A stretch of DNA of 64,000 bases from Lojkania enalia (taxonomy: Eukaryota > Ascomycota > Dothideomycetes > Pleosporales): contig ML986591.1 of assembly GCA_010094045.1 (NCBI GenBank), positions 79,965-143,964 of the forward strand, written 5' to 3'. Shown here in pieces: positions 23,079 to 34,617 of the stretch; the first letter of the stretch is position 1; each line of letters starts with the position of its first letter. The notes under the pieces are model-generated. The model saw only the letters and a list, made by a program, of their open reading frames with translations, was not told the origin of the DNA and did not search any database. Made by a program: the position numbers and the translations under genes.

Positions 23079-24870
23079 ATGGCTGACTCGCAATCCACCA
23101 ACATGTCCGAGTCTAGGCCGCGCACTGGCAGTATGTCGCAAGCATCTGAGAATTCACAAACCGCAGCAGAGTATGAATGATGTACAGGTCGTCCTTGCTC
23201 ATTCGCTGATGGACTTCTTTTAGATTCATCAGAGAACAACTCAGCCTTGAGGCCGAAGCCCGCGAGGCTCTCCCATATGTAAGCCTCAATGACCAGCTGG
23301 ATTCATCGTATCCCTATCTAATAATGAACAGCAATTCGATACATGTACGCGTGACCTAGGCGCTATTCGTCAAGCCCTCTTCTCTTGCCTAACATGCAAC
23401 CCGCCACCTATTAATCCCGCCGACCCGTACGTTGCAGCTGGTGTGTGCTATTCCTGCTCTATCTCCTGCCACGGTGAACATACCCTCGTCGAGCTCTTCG
23501 GTAAGCGTAGCTTTGTATGCGACTGCGGAACTACGCGTCTCCCCGAGACCAGTCCATGTACGCTCCGAATCAATGCAGAAATAGGACAAAAAGGAGGTGT
23601 GATCGCGGAAGAGCCGACGGCTGGCAATAAGTATAATCAAAATTTCCGGAATACCTTCTGCGGCTGTAAGGAAGATTATGATCCACACCAAGAGAAAGGG
23701 ACAATGTTCCAATGCCTAGGGCTTGGTACTACCGAAGACGGAGGTTGTGGGGAAGACTGGTGGCACCCTGAGTGCGTCGTAGGTCTTACCCGTGAGGAGT
23801 ATAAGAAAAGCATCGAAAAACTTAAGGCAGAAGAGGCAGATCGGACACCGAAGAAAGCCGCAAATAGGATTACAAAGGAAGTCAGCGTCACTCGGGAAGA
23901 GACTCCGGCGAACGAATACTCAGAGAGGAGGCCGTCCATCGTAACTGCTATTGCTGCAGGTAATGGTGTAGATGGAAACGACATTGCAGCAGATGGCGAG
24001 GATGAGGAGGACGATGATCTTCCTCCCCCTCCTGGGTTCCCGAACGAAGACGACTTCGAACACTTCATCTGCTACAAATGTGTGGAGGCCTTTCCGTGGA
24101 TCAAGAGATACGCGAGCACACCTGGATTCCTTCCTCCGGTATACATTGATGCTGCCAAAAACGTTTCTGATACAAAAGGAACTCCATCTAGTATCACCCC
24201 TAATGGCGAGTCAAAGAAGCGCAAAGCGGAAGACGATGTTGATGAGCCCACAGAATCCACACCCATGGCTCCACCGAAGCGTCAAAAATCCGAGGGCCCC
24301 GTCTCCGCACTGGTAGGCATTCCAGAAACTACGACTCTCCCCTTGGCCCCCAAGAAACAGAACTCATCTACCTGCAAGCTCGATTTATTTGCACTTACTC
24401 CAACATCCACCACACCGTTTTCTCTGTTCCTCAAGCCTGACTTTCGCGACTACATCTGCCGCTGTGCCAATTGCTTCCCTTCACTGAAACCGCATCCGCA
24501 ACTTCTCGAAGAAGAGGATACGTACGAACCCCCGATATCTGAAGACGGTGATCCCAATGGCGCGCCTTCCGTCGGCACAGGCTCACTCCTCGACCGCGGT
24601 GAAGCCGCCTTCAGCAACATGGATAGGGTGCGTGCGATTGAGGGTGCAATGGTGTATGCACATCTAAAGGAAAAGGTGAAGAATTTCTTGCAGCCTTTTG
24701 CGGAGAGCGGGCAGGCTGTTGGTGCGGAGGATATTAAGGCTTACTTTGAGAAGTTAAGAGGTGACGAGAAAGGCATCGAAGAAGCAGCAGGTGGTGCGAA
24801 GAAGAACCGTAAGGATCAAGATAGAAATGGTGACGGAGAGGATAATAGGAAGGAGCAAAGTGGGTATTGA
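23079..24870 (+). CDS. UBR-box E3 ligase-like protein (UBR7/Mlo2 family)
   Basis: Putative ubiquitin ligase with a UBR box and a PHD-like Cys/His segment; 561 residues. Exons 23079-23170, 23224-23278 and 23332-24870, with two 53-nt introns. The UBR box starts at about residue 68 (CLTC) and has the ordered Cys/His set GVCYSCSISCHGEHTLVELF and FVCDCGT. NFRNTFCGCKEDYDP then a second Cys-rich unit (MFQCLGLG...DWWHPECVVG, FICYKCVEAFPWI) form the PHD-like part. A long disordered acidic/basic linker and a further CRCANCF pair follow. The ATG at 23079 has a CCACCATGG context. Yeast homologue roles (Mlo2 in S. pombe) concern stress and chromosome maintenance; human UBR7 acts on histone H2B. Divergent from MCM2. 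Confidence 0.85.
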
Positions 24871-25337
24871 TAGTCTTGAGCGGCTCGTAGTAATTATTTA
24901 GTCGTATTGGGATCTTGGTCTAGATCACATTGCGTTGTATAATGATAAGAAGGCTTCTTGGGTTTGGCCTAGATACGGAGACTCCTTCCACTAACCCTAT
25001 ATCTTGACTTTGAGTCACTAGATATCAAGCCTAGGCTTCAGAGTCTTGGCGGATGTGGCGAATTGGATGGCATAGCTTAGTCCTCGTCGCAAACACATCT
25101 CCCTTGTACACAGTTGAATTATTTCCCCTATTTTAGTGCCCCGCACGGTCCATTGCTTATGATAGTATCTTGGAATATGCAGTATTATCAAAGATATCGG
25201 CTCGTCTCTACGATCTTGGTAAACAAAGTAGATAGATCGTAGTTGTTAAATACTGTTTTACTTGCAGCAATTCGTAGCTTTACGTCTAATTTGCTCTTCC
25301 AACTATTAACTTGTAGTTGTACCCTGTTAGCTCTCCA
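24871..25337. other. intergenic region between convergent genes
   Basis: About 470 nt of AT-rich sequence between the stops of the UBR7-like and NIF3-like genes. No gene seen. Confidence 0.6.
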
Positions 25338-26617
25338 CTAACGCGAGTCCTTCAATACTACGATCCCGTAGGGATCCCTATCGACCTCACTAACAATGAC
25401 CTCAAACCCCTCCTGCTTTAATGCCTCCTTAACCGCCTCATCCACCGTCTCCTTTTCTTCGTCCCGCAACTTGGCCCACTCCTCTTCAACAGCATCCTCA
25501 AGCTGGCCTGCCAACACCTCACTTAAAAATCCGCGCTCCGAATTGCTGTGAAACAAGCTAATCACCACCTGCCCCTTCTCGATTGCTGCCAGCGCTTCGT
25601 GGTGGCTCATCTCTCCCGTGAATAGCAGGTCCACGTCCAGACTTGCGAGTAGCGAAGCGCCCGACCCAGCACAAATACCCACCGAGCGAATACTGATGTC
25701 CGAGATCGTTTTATCCTGTGGTATAGCGATGGGGAATGTCTTTGGGTTATTCAGACGCTCGCCTATCCTATCAAGGAGATCGGCAAGCGGCTGTGGATTC
25801 TCAAACGTTACTATCCTGCCCATTCCCGCACCGGGGTGTGATTCTAGTTCGGGAGATTGCGGTACGACGGGCCGACGTGTGTGCGACACACTGGTTTTAT
25901 GCGGGGTGGATAGGCCGGCTAGGCGGAGCATGGTTTGGCTAGGGTGTCTGTGTAATGTAAATGTGTTCGGTGGTTTCCCCTTCTCTATAAATGGGTCATC
26001 TTCAGCGCCTTTCTTCTGCTCTGGCTGTTGTTCCGGGCTTTGCTCCGATCCATCTTGGATTATTTTTGTTGCTGTTACTATGTCTGCTAGCCAGTCGCCG
26101 AGTCCACCGGGTGCTGCATCGATGGCAGTGTGAGGGCTGTATACGCTAATTCCACGGCTCGCCAGGCGGAGCAGGGTTTGTTGTTGGGAGTTCTCAAGCG
26201 TGATGGACTTGAGGCCGCGGAATATGATGGGATGGTAGGCTATTATAATCGACGAATCGAGAGCGATGGCTTCATTGGCAACGCCACAGGTGAGATCAAT
26301 GGTAAGGAGGACGTTGTTGGAGCGGCGTGAGGAAGGATCGAAGGGAGCTTCTAAGAGGAGACCGGTATTGTCCCAGCTGTTGTCGGCAAGGGCTTGTGGG
26401 TAACTGGTATCTGTTAGATTGACAATTGATTCTAGTTATTGCGGTAGTTGAGACTTGAGTATTGCAAGTGCCTTCGCATTTCAACGGGCATGGTGACTAC
26501 TTTCTGAAGAGATATTGGGCGAGAGCAAAGCCCCAGAGTATTGGAATGAACTTACAGCCGCCGTATAGCCCTCACAACTGCCCGCGAAAAGGGCGCGGAA
26601 CGCGTAGTTATGCTCAT
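25338..26617 (-). CDS. NIF3: NIF3 family protein (Ngg1-interacting factor 3-like)
   Basis: Member of the conserved NIF3/DUF34 metal-binding family; 375 residues. Exon 1 is 26556-26617 (MSITTRSAPFSRAVVRAIRRL) and exon 2 is 25338-26403; the 152-nt intron joins L-YPQALADNSWDNTGLLLE in frame. Exon 2 has no internal Met until 25931, so the true length is easily underestimated. Metal-site motifs are visible: YHPIIFRGLK (His), VYSPHTAIDAAPGG (His and Asp), and the late GEMSHHEAL block. A divergent insertion (KIIQDGSEQSPEQQPEQKK) separates the two halves, usual in fungal members. Molecular role is unsettled in the family. Divergent from BOLA3-like gene with about 250 nt between starts. Confidence 0.9.
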
Positions 26618-26865
26618 AGCGAAAGCGTTCCTAATTGTCGGCAAGAGTATAACGACCTTCCCGGCCAACAATTCACTCCAAAATCCCAATAACCTCGATC
26701 GAAGCTCAGATCTTAGGGCTTCGGCTCCTTGACGCGCATCCCTGCCCCTACCCGTGCGCAGACCCCACCGTCCCACATCACGTCACCAACTTCGTTTGTG
26801 GGTTCGGATCAGATAACCAAATCTCGGATCAGATAACGGCCTGCGAAAAACAAACCTCCGACTCG

Positions 26866-27339
26866 ATGGATCCACGACATCAACTTTACAAGACACTCGA
26901 CAAGTTGACCGTTGGAGATAATATGAGTGCACGAACGGATACTCAGGCACAGCAAGTGCAGGCTAGTACTGGCGTTACGGTGGAAGGGCTGAAGGCTAAA
27001 TTAGAGAGAGATTTGGGTGCTACATATGTGGAAATTGAGGATATGAGTGGTACGTAGTTGTGCGATGGCGATTCCCGTAGCTATGTGTTCTTTAAAGGAA
27101 CAAGGCCCACATTTTAGATCTCGTTTATCGTTTTCTGAACCTGTGCTGATTTTTTTGTAGGGGGATGTGGGCAGATGTTTGAGGCAATTATTGTGTCACC
27201 ACAGTTTGCGAAGAAGACTACGCTGGCTCGGCATCGACTAGTGAACAATGCCCTCAAAGAGGAAATTGCGGCAATCCATGCTTGGACTCCAAAGTGCCAT
27301 ACTCCAGAAGAATGGGAGAAGAAGAAGCCCCAAGTGTGA
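26866..27339 (+). CDS. BolA-like protein, mitochondrial BOLA3 type
   Basis: Small BolA-fold protein of 120 residues; exons 26866-27049 and 27161-27339 (intron 111 nt). BolA proteins pair with monothiol glutaredoxins in iron-sulfur cluster delivery. The fold segment runs [22 protein letters not shown] then [15 protein letters not shown] and [19 protein letters not shown]. The GCG(Q/A)M motif with its conserved Cys resembles BOLA3/Aim1 rather than BOLA2. A start at residue 20 (MSARTDTQ) is also possible; the presequence is not strongly mitochondrial, so location is uncertain. It converges on COG6 with about 150 nt between stops. Confidence 0.83.
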
Positions 27340-27486
27340 GCGGGTACAAGGCTTATCATCACGAGTCACGACAAGCGTTGAACCAATGGAAGATAAGCTA
27401 AGGAGCACAAAGTGGGCGGATGAGATAGAATTTAAGATCTTTCGGTTTTATCGACAGCATTGGACGAGACAGCTGGGCGCTTATCC

Positions 27487-29620
27487 TTAACTCAGCAGTA
27501 CCCGAATCTCCCCACTCGTTCGCGGGAATAAGTCTCTGAGTCCTGGCTCAGGCTCTTTCTCTGACTCCTCGGTTTGGAGCAAGTCGTCCGCAGCGAGTAT
27601 CTTACTCTCCACCAATTCAAAGTCTTCGCAAAATCGTCTCGCTGCCTCCTCCGTGATGTCCTGTACCATCTTCCTATTTCGCAATTGTTTAATGTTTTCT
27701 GATGCATCCATGAGGGCTGATGGCAGGAACTCGTCCAGCTGTTGGCTAGCTGATATAAGTGCATCAGGTTTAAATGGCTCGAGATTCGGTATAGACTTGA
27801 GGCTCTCGGCAGAGTCCGACACATCCGAGAGAGCTTCTAGCAGTGAAATCAGGCCAGAAGTGTAGGTGAAATACTGGTGTTGATAATCCACGAGTCGTGC
27901 AATGTGTTCACTAATTGTGTCACCCATTTCGCTAGCTCGGTCATTAGTAAATGAGTATGGAGCTAGGGCTGCTTTCGCTGCGAGAAGACAATTGATTGCG
28001 AAGATTTCATTGCCGGGCTGCTTTAGCCCCTTGTATAAATTCTCACAACCAGCAAGAAATGGATCAAGTGTTTCTGCGAGAACCGTTTGGAATGCGATAT
28101 CACGCTCGTCGATAGTCGCGATGGATGTGTCATAACTCTGAGCAAGGGCTTTCAGCATATGGAGGGCGTCCTCTAGGAAATCAGGTGGCGATAGGTCGGC
28201 TGGCGCAGCTGCTAGTTCACTTTGGACAGAGGCAACATGATCTCTCATGTTGCCGCGGAACTGTCTCATGGCAGAGCCTTCCAATGAACTAAAAAGCTCC
28301 AACACTTCTGAGTCTGGCCCGAGGAGCTTGGAGAAAGTATTTTTGTAGAAGCCGATCAGATTCGCAATCTTGTATGCTAGAGTAGCATCATCATGGCTTT
28401 GGAGCACTTGTTCGGTGCGTTGTCGAAGTAGGCGAGCAACTCCAGTGAGGTCCCGGCTGACAAGCTGATTCAGAGCCTTCTTCCCGTCAAACACCTCCTC
28501 ATCTCGATCGCCACGTAGCCAAGGCTCGCTCTCCAATCCGGCCTGAATGGAGCGTTTTATCTCATCACCTTCAGAGATGAACAAGACTTCCAGAGCTTCT
28601 CTTTCTGATACGGTAGCTGAATGCGCCCAGGCCAACATATCACCCACATACCGTAAGGGATCATGGGCGTGAAACTCGATAGGCTTGGTCGTAATACTGT
28701 TCGAATCCGATGTTGAACCAGTCAAGGCCGTATAAAATGAATCGGACAAAATATTTTCGCGCGCTTCTGCAAAGGAGTCCAGACAACTCTGGAATAAAGT
28801 TGGCCTTTCAGCCAGCACCCGCAATGAACGTCTGATAGACGCATTTATCTGTGGGTTCTCAAGATCGAGGCTTTTAAATTCACGCTGTATCCAGCGGTAT
28901 AACTTTTGGAAGGCAGCATTAAGTTGCTTTGAACTCTGCTCTAGAACCTCCAAGCCTAATCTTTGGTCTTCAGTTCCTAAAAGCACCTGACAATCGTGGT
29001 GGATTTTTTTCACCCTTGTGAGAGTCTGGAAGAACTCTTCATTTACAGGCTCAACAGTTGAAGTTAGAATTGTAGATTCATCTTCTGATGTAAGAAAGTG
29101 AGAACTGAAAGCGAGGAGTATCTTGTGCTTTGTTTCGACCTGCCTCTTCTGGGTTATGAGGCTAGCCGCCTCTTCTAAGACTGGAGCGGTCTCCCGATTT
29201 GCTGCCGAGATATGGCTTCTCATGTCCGCGCAATACTTGTTTAAGCTGCTGATAGCAGTGCCTATTCGTCTCAATTGCTAACAAACTTCAGTAGTTACAT
29301 ATGCATCTGAAGAGACATATACAGACCTCCGCAACGCTTCCAAAATCTCTAACTATTTCGCCATTACATTGAATGACTTCCTTCTGAACGTCCAGACGGA
29401 TCTGGCGACGCGTTTCAGCATTGTTCCGCACATCGCGGGCATCAAGGGTCTTTAAAGCATCGCGAATTTCAAGGTCGGCATAGGACGCAGAAAGCACGCT
29501 CGTTATTCTGCTGGACAGAGTATTCGCTCCACGTGACGATGTCCCTACCGCCGGAGAAGCAGGAGAAAGGCCATCTTTCGAGGATGGAATTGAACGCTCC
29601 TGGAAATAGCTGGTCGCCAT
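27487..29620 (-). CDS. COG6: conserved oligomeric Golgi complex subunit 6
   Basis: Lobe-B subunit of the COG tether for retrograde traffic within the Golgi; 694 residues in two exons (29327-29620, 27487-29277; intron 29278-29326). The amino part is a coiled-coil/helical segment typical of CATCHR tethers ([18 protein letters not shown]). Conserved COG6 marks include [49 protein letters not shown] and the carboxyl segment ending SGEIRVLLS. Length matches fungal COG6. Divergent from ATG9 with about 480 nt between starts. Confidence 0.92.
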
Positions 29621-30102
29621 GTTTGTGGGTTTTTGGTGGACTGGGCCGCTTATTCCATTACAGCCGAGATGATGCAGACTTCAACCTTACGCTCTAAACG
29701 TGGGCCTTCAATATTCGACTCGCTGAATTGCCGTGTCTAAGGGGTTTTTATTGCTAGCACTCGTCAACTGTTATGTTTTGGGGTTTCCATTGTTTTCGTC
29801 CAGGGTTTATCCGTTCGCCGAAGGGCTTGGCGTGGGGAGGGCCCTTGAATGACGCGTGGGCCTGCGGCGACTGCACATGTGACTCCCATTCACCAACGGC
29901 GCGCCTTCTCCAACTCGTCACGCTCAGCACGCAGCCATGATCTAGTGTCTCAGTGCTCATGGCGACGTGCGTGTGTACCTGGGGGTCTTTGACTGATCCG
30001 CTCTCTACGTTCTCCGCTTTACTCGCATACCAATCCACCCCAAGCACTATCTTCCCCGCCGTTGCCTGCGCTTCTTAGTTCTTCACGCCGAGTATTGACA
30101 GC
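29621..30102. promoter_or_regulatory. shared upstream region of COG6 and ATG9
   Basis: About 480 nt between divergent starts. A 97-codon frame on minus (29754-30047) has no recognisable domain and is probably chance. No specific element named. Confidence 0.45.
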
Positions 30103-32901
30103 ATGATGACCTCCAATATCCTTTCTAGATTCCTGCCTTCTGCCTCCGATGAAACCTACGATAACGACCGCCTAAGCCCCCGGCACCGCCGCCGCCTTCT
30201 ATCTACCAACGAGCAGGGCGAGATGGACATAGACGAAGAGAACCTCGAGGCCCGGTTTGAGGCGCAAGATCTAGAGAACTTGCTCGCAGATGCAGCTTCA
30301 AGCCAGGTGACTACAGAAAGCACTTCGTTCCTCCCGTCTGGCAATGACCGGAGACATGTCATCCAACAGACGAGGGGTACCGGACTGAGCCAGCCAGCCT
30401 CATGGAGACAGCCGGTTCTAACTCGCGCGGATCCGCTAGACGATGATGATGTGCCGGAGTCCCTCCTGCTAGAAGCCGAGCGCGAAATTCCCTCCCGTCA
30501 GCCGAGCCAGCGTCGTACCCCCATCGAGGGTTTACCACCTCCAGTTCCCGGTCCTTCAACCCGACAGACACAAGCACAATGGGAGGCAGCCAGGATACAT
30601 CAGCGGCTACATGATGATGCTCCAGAGAATGCATCAACACCACAGTGGGGTCTCACAGGGAGAACCGGGCCGTACGCATTGGATTCCAAGGATCGAGCTC
30701 TCTGGCTTTGGGTTAATGTCTCGGATCTAGATGGCTTTCTCTCTGAAGTATATAACTATTACACTGGCTGTGGAATCTACTCCATAATTCTCAGGAGGAC
30801 TTTGACACTACTCCAAACGGCCTTCGTTGTCGCTTTCGTAACTTTTCTTACCTGGTGTATTGATTATACTGAATTTCCCAAGAGCCGTAAGACGAGCGAG
30901 GCCCTCGTGCCGAAGTGTACGAAGAAGATCCATGGATTTTGGATCCTCGGCCTTTGGATGTTCATCATCTACTGGACATGGTCGGTCATTCAACTGTTCC
31001 GGGACATTCCTTCTTTACGACAGATGCATGACTTTTACGCTTATCTCCTGGACATACCGGATAGAGACATTCAGTCTGTCCAATGGCAGCAAGTCGTGAA
31101 TCGAATCATAGCTCTTCGCGACCACAATCTTACCACTGCTTCCAATCTCTCCCCGGAGACTCGGAAATTGCTAGATTCCAAAAGTCGTCAACGGCTGAAT
31201 GCTGTTGACATTGCTAGTCGTCTTATGAGGAAGGAGAATTACCTTATCGCACTCTTCAACAAAGAGATATTAGATGTCACTATCCCGATCCCATTCCTTG
31301 GGAATAGATATATTTTCTCGGGTACTACTCAATGGCATGTCAACCTTGCTATAATGGAATTCGTTTTTAGCGCCGGTAACAATCAGTTCAATCCCGATTT
31401 TCTGAAAGAGAGGAATCGCCGAGATTTGGTAAGGAAATTGCAAAACCGGTTGAAGGTTGTGGGTCTCATCAGCATTGTATGTGCGCCGTTTACCGTGTCG
31501 TTTGTCCTAGCGTCGTACATGTTCAGGTACTTCACAGTGAGTCTCTACTCCATGCTCTAGCTATTCCGAATTCACCCTAAAATTCTTAACCAGGAGTACC
31601 GCAAAGACCCTTCACAGCTTGGTACCCGAGACTTTACACCCTTTGCCCAGTGGAAATTCCGAGAGTTCAATGAACTGCCGCATCTATTTGACCGCCGCAG
31701 GAACATGGCTTATCCGTATGCCAATTCATACCTAGCTCAATTTCCAAAAGACAAGACCGAGCAAATTGCCGCCTTTGTTGCTTTCATCTCTGGTGCATTC
31801 GCGTTCGTACTGGGTCTGTTCTCCATGCTTGACCCTAAATCGTTTCTCGACTTCGAGCTAACTCCCGGAAAAACCGTTCTCTTTTGGATAGGTTTATTCA
31901 CGGGGGTCTATCAGATCGCTCGCAGTAGCAGTCCTCAGGAAGATCAAGTGGCCGATCCTTCTTACTATCTAAGCCATGTCATTTATCACACCCGCTACCA
32001 ACCGGCTTCATGGCAGGATCGGTTACACACAGATGAAGTACGAGGCGAATTTGCTCAACTGTATCAACCGAAGGTGCTCATATTTACTGAGGAGATATTA
32101 AGCATGATTGTTACCCCTTTCTTGCTCATTTTCCGCCTGCCTCAGTGCAGTGAACGCATAGTCGACTTCTTCCGGGAATTTTCGATCCATGTGGATGGAT
32201 TAGGAGTTGTATGCTCCTATTCCATGTTCACTTTCAAGAAAAACAGCGACAATGTTCCAGTCAATCTGGGAGGGCGCCAGGAGGACCGCGATTTGCGCGA
32301 AGATTACATAAATGCCAAGGACAATAAGATGTTGGCCTCATACTATGGCTTCCTTGACACCTACGGAGCATCTGGCCGCGGTCAACACAACCGAAGACTG
32401 CAAGCACGAGGAAGTTTTCATCCCCCTCCACAATTTCCTCCCAGCTTTGGAGGAATGCCCGTCAACGCACCTCCCCAAGAAATTGGCGTCCACGGGAGTA
32501 GCAAAGGACCCCCTAGCACACAACCACTTCATCGTCGTACTCCCCTGCATGGCCCAACTCACGCGCGCGATGAACCAATCAACTCATTCCTGCTTGACCC
32601 ACACCATCAGCCGTCCGCTTCCACTTTGAGAGGTTCTCCGCGACAGGCCCCGCATACAAGATATCGATCTTCGTTGCAAGGTGTCTCAGATGCTCAAGAG
32701 AACGAGCTCGGTCTTCCGAGGCAATCCTCACGCATTGAAGAAGAAAGCACCATTGGAGATTCCTGGCGCACGAGTAGACTTGCAACGGACGACGATGATG
32801 AAGAGGTAGCTGGCAATGCTCCTCGAGGTGGTGTCATGCATATCTTACAACAGTACTCAAAGGCGCAGGCCGAGGGAAGGGGCCCTGCCGTTGGTCTCTA
32901 A
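30103..32901 (+). CDS. ATG9: autophagy scramblase Atg9
   Basis: Multi-spanning lipid scramblase of autophagosome formation; 913 residues in two exons (30103-31536, 31594-32901; intron 31537-31593). The amino tail is disordered and acidic. The conserved core starts near DRALWLWVNVSDLDGFLSEVY and includes membrane segments around LLQTAFVVAFVTFLTWCI and FWILGLWMFIIYWTW, the block RKENYLIALFNKEILDVTIP, FRYFTEYRKDPSQLGTRDFT made by the splice, FREFNELPHLFDRR, and FLLIFRLPQCSERIVDFFREF. Carboxyl tail is low complexity with DEEV...GGVMHILQQYSK at the end. Two ATG codons are adjacent at 30103 and 30106. Confidence 0.96.
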
Positions 32902-33665
32902 TTTGTTTCTATGCATTGGGCGGATAGAGGCGTACATGAATCACGCATTACTCAGACTGATCTTGTGCGGTTCGTAAGGCTTTAGAGCATGGACCAGCGC
33001 ATCGTCGTGCGGTATTGCAATAGGGTTAGACTAGGTTTCATGCATTGCAGAAATGGTAGATCAAATGATACATCAATCATATTCAAAGTTTAATCAATGC
33101 TATGAGAATTTTCAATTAACATACTAGGGGTAGCTAAAGGTTTAAGAGTTAAGGCTAACTACTCTTGGTGCATCATTGAAGCAAGGTATTCCGGTACATT
33201 GCGTACGACACGATCAACGGTCAACTAGGTATAGTTCTGCCCTTTTTGGGCTTTAATGATGAGTTTTCGTTTTAAGTCCCAATCCCAAGCGGCAATGTGG
33301 AATAGTCCAGCGCCCCCGAATCAGGATCTCACCTAGTATGGATTTTAAAGCATTATGTTGGCTATCATACCGGTTTACGAATTACCTAAAATACTCCGTA
33401 TATTTTTGCATCTTTATTTCAAAAATTCGCTTTCGTCGTGTATTTCCTGGATATAAGCATTAATTCCGTCCCATGGTTGCTCATATGCACGGCGGTCAAT
33501 TTAGCCAGGTCATGAGCACTCTGAGTGGGTCCAGCGCACACCGATGCTTACTATGCACGAAAATCATCGAGATTCCCGTAATTCTACATTCAGAAACTGG
33601 CATATAAGACATAAAATTGCCGCGATGCGTCAACTTCAGTAAGGAATTGCAAGGAGCTTCAAGTA
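32902..33665. other. intergenic region downstream of ATG9
   Basis: About 760 nt, AT-rich, holding the ATG9 3' end and the flank of tRNA-Asn. No gene seen. Confidence 0.6.
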
Positions 33666-33758
33666 TCCTCCATGGCGCAATTGGCTAGCGCGTCTGACTG
33701 TTAATCAGTAGCTCGATTAAGCAATCAGGAGGTTGGTGGTTCGAGCCCACCTGGGGGA
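33666..33758 (+). tRNA. tRNA-Asn (anticodon GTT) with intron
   Basis: Cloverleaf: acceptor TCCTCCA pairs TGGGGGA with one U-G; D stem GCGC/GCGC; anticodon stem TCTGA/TCAGG with loop CTGTTAA, giving anticodon GTT at 33700-33702; T arm GGTGG TTCGAGC CCACC. A 20-nt intron lies at about 33704-33723, directly after the base 3' of the anticodon, the standard nuclear position. Without it the tRNA is about 73 nt. Its ends could shift by one or two bases. Confidence 0.9.
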
Positions 33759-34617
33759 GATAGACTTCTCTTTTTGCGTATTTTTTGAAATTTGATTTGT
33801 GGTGCTGTTGTGGTGTTTTGTAGTGTTGTGTGGGTGGTGTTGAAGAATTGCGGGGTGCCACAACTGGCGAAATTTCGCCGAATTTTTTGAGTGTAAGGAA
33901 ATAGATATCGGAAAATGACATAGAATCGGAGTTTGGTATTACTATTAGCGTTACACATAGACTAGTCTAATACAAGAGGTGCATTAAGTGAGGGGATTCC
34001 GGGATGATTCTCTCCGTTTATAACATAATGAGTTCACGGTATGCTCTTTGTGTCTTATTCCGGGAGAGATAGACAAGATCTTGCCAGTGAAATTAAATCC
34101 TTGAAGTGATTTGCGCTATACTACATTGTAAGGACAAGTTCGTCAATTCTCAAAGCTAGTAGTCCTAGTGTTAGCTATTATAATAGGATGATCACAAGAT
34201 ATTGGCTACTCAGGCAGCAATACGCAATTGAGGACAAAGGATAACATATATGTAGCTCATGATAAAACATTGTGATGCACATAGCTGTTTAGTAGTTCAT
34301 GAAAATATCTCCAGCTTCGAGTAAACCCCATTCTTACAACAGCTCTGATGAATTTCAGAATACCATATGCGCTCGTTCACGATTGACAGTATTCCATAGG
34401 TCTATTCTGACCGCCATGAGGTCTGCCTAGGTTTGTGTGACAGCTGGGGCCTTCGGCTAAGGAAGGCACGTGCTAGCGTATATTAGCGCGTCGAGATTCT
34501 AAGGTCGCGTCAACCACCTCCAAAACAGCCCTTACTTCACCACCTATAGTCCTCAATGTGCGTATGAAACCCCCAACCCTCACATCCAAAAGCTGATAGT
34601 TTCAAAGGCATCAGCCA
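33759..34617. other. intergenic region upstream of RAD54
   Basis: About 860 nt between tRNA-Asn and RAD54. A run of GT-rich sequence follows the tRNA. No gene seen. Short CG-containing patches near 34480-34515 resemble, but do not match, an MluI box. Confidence 0.55.
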
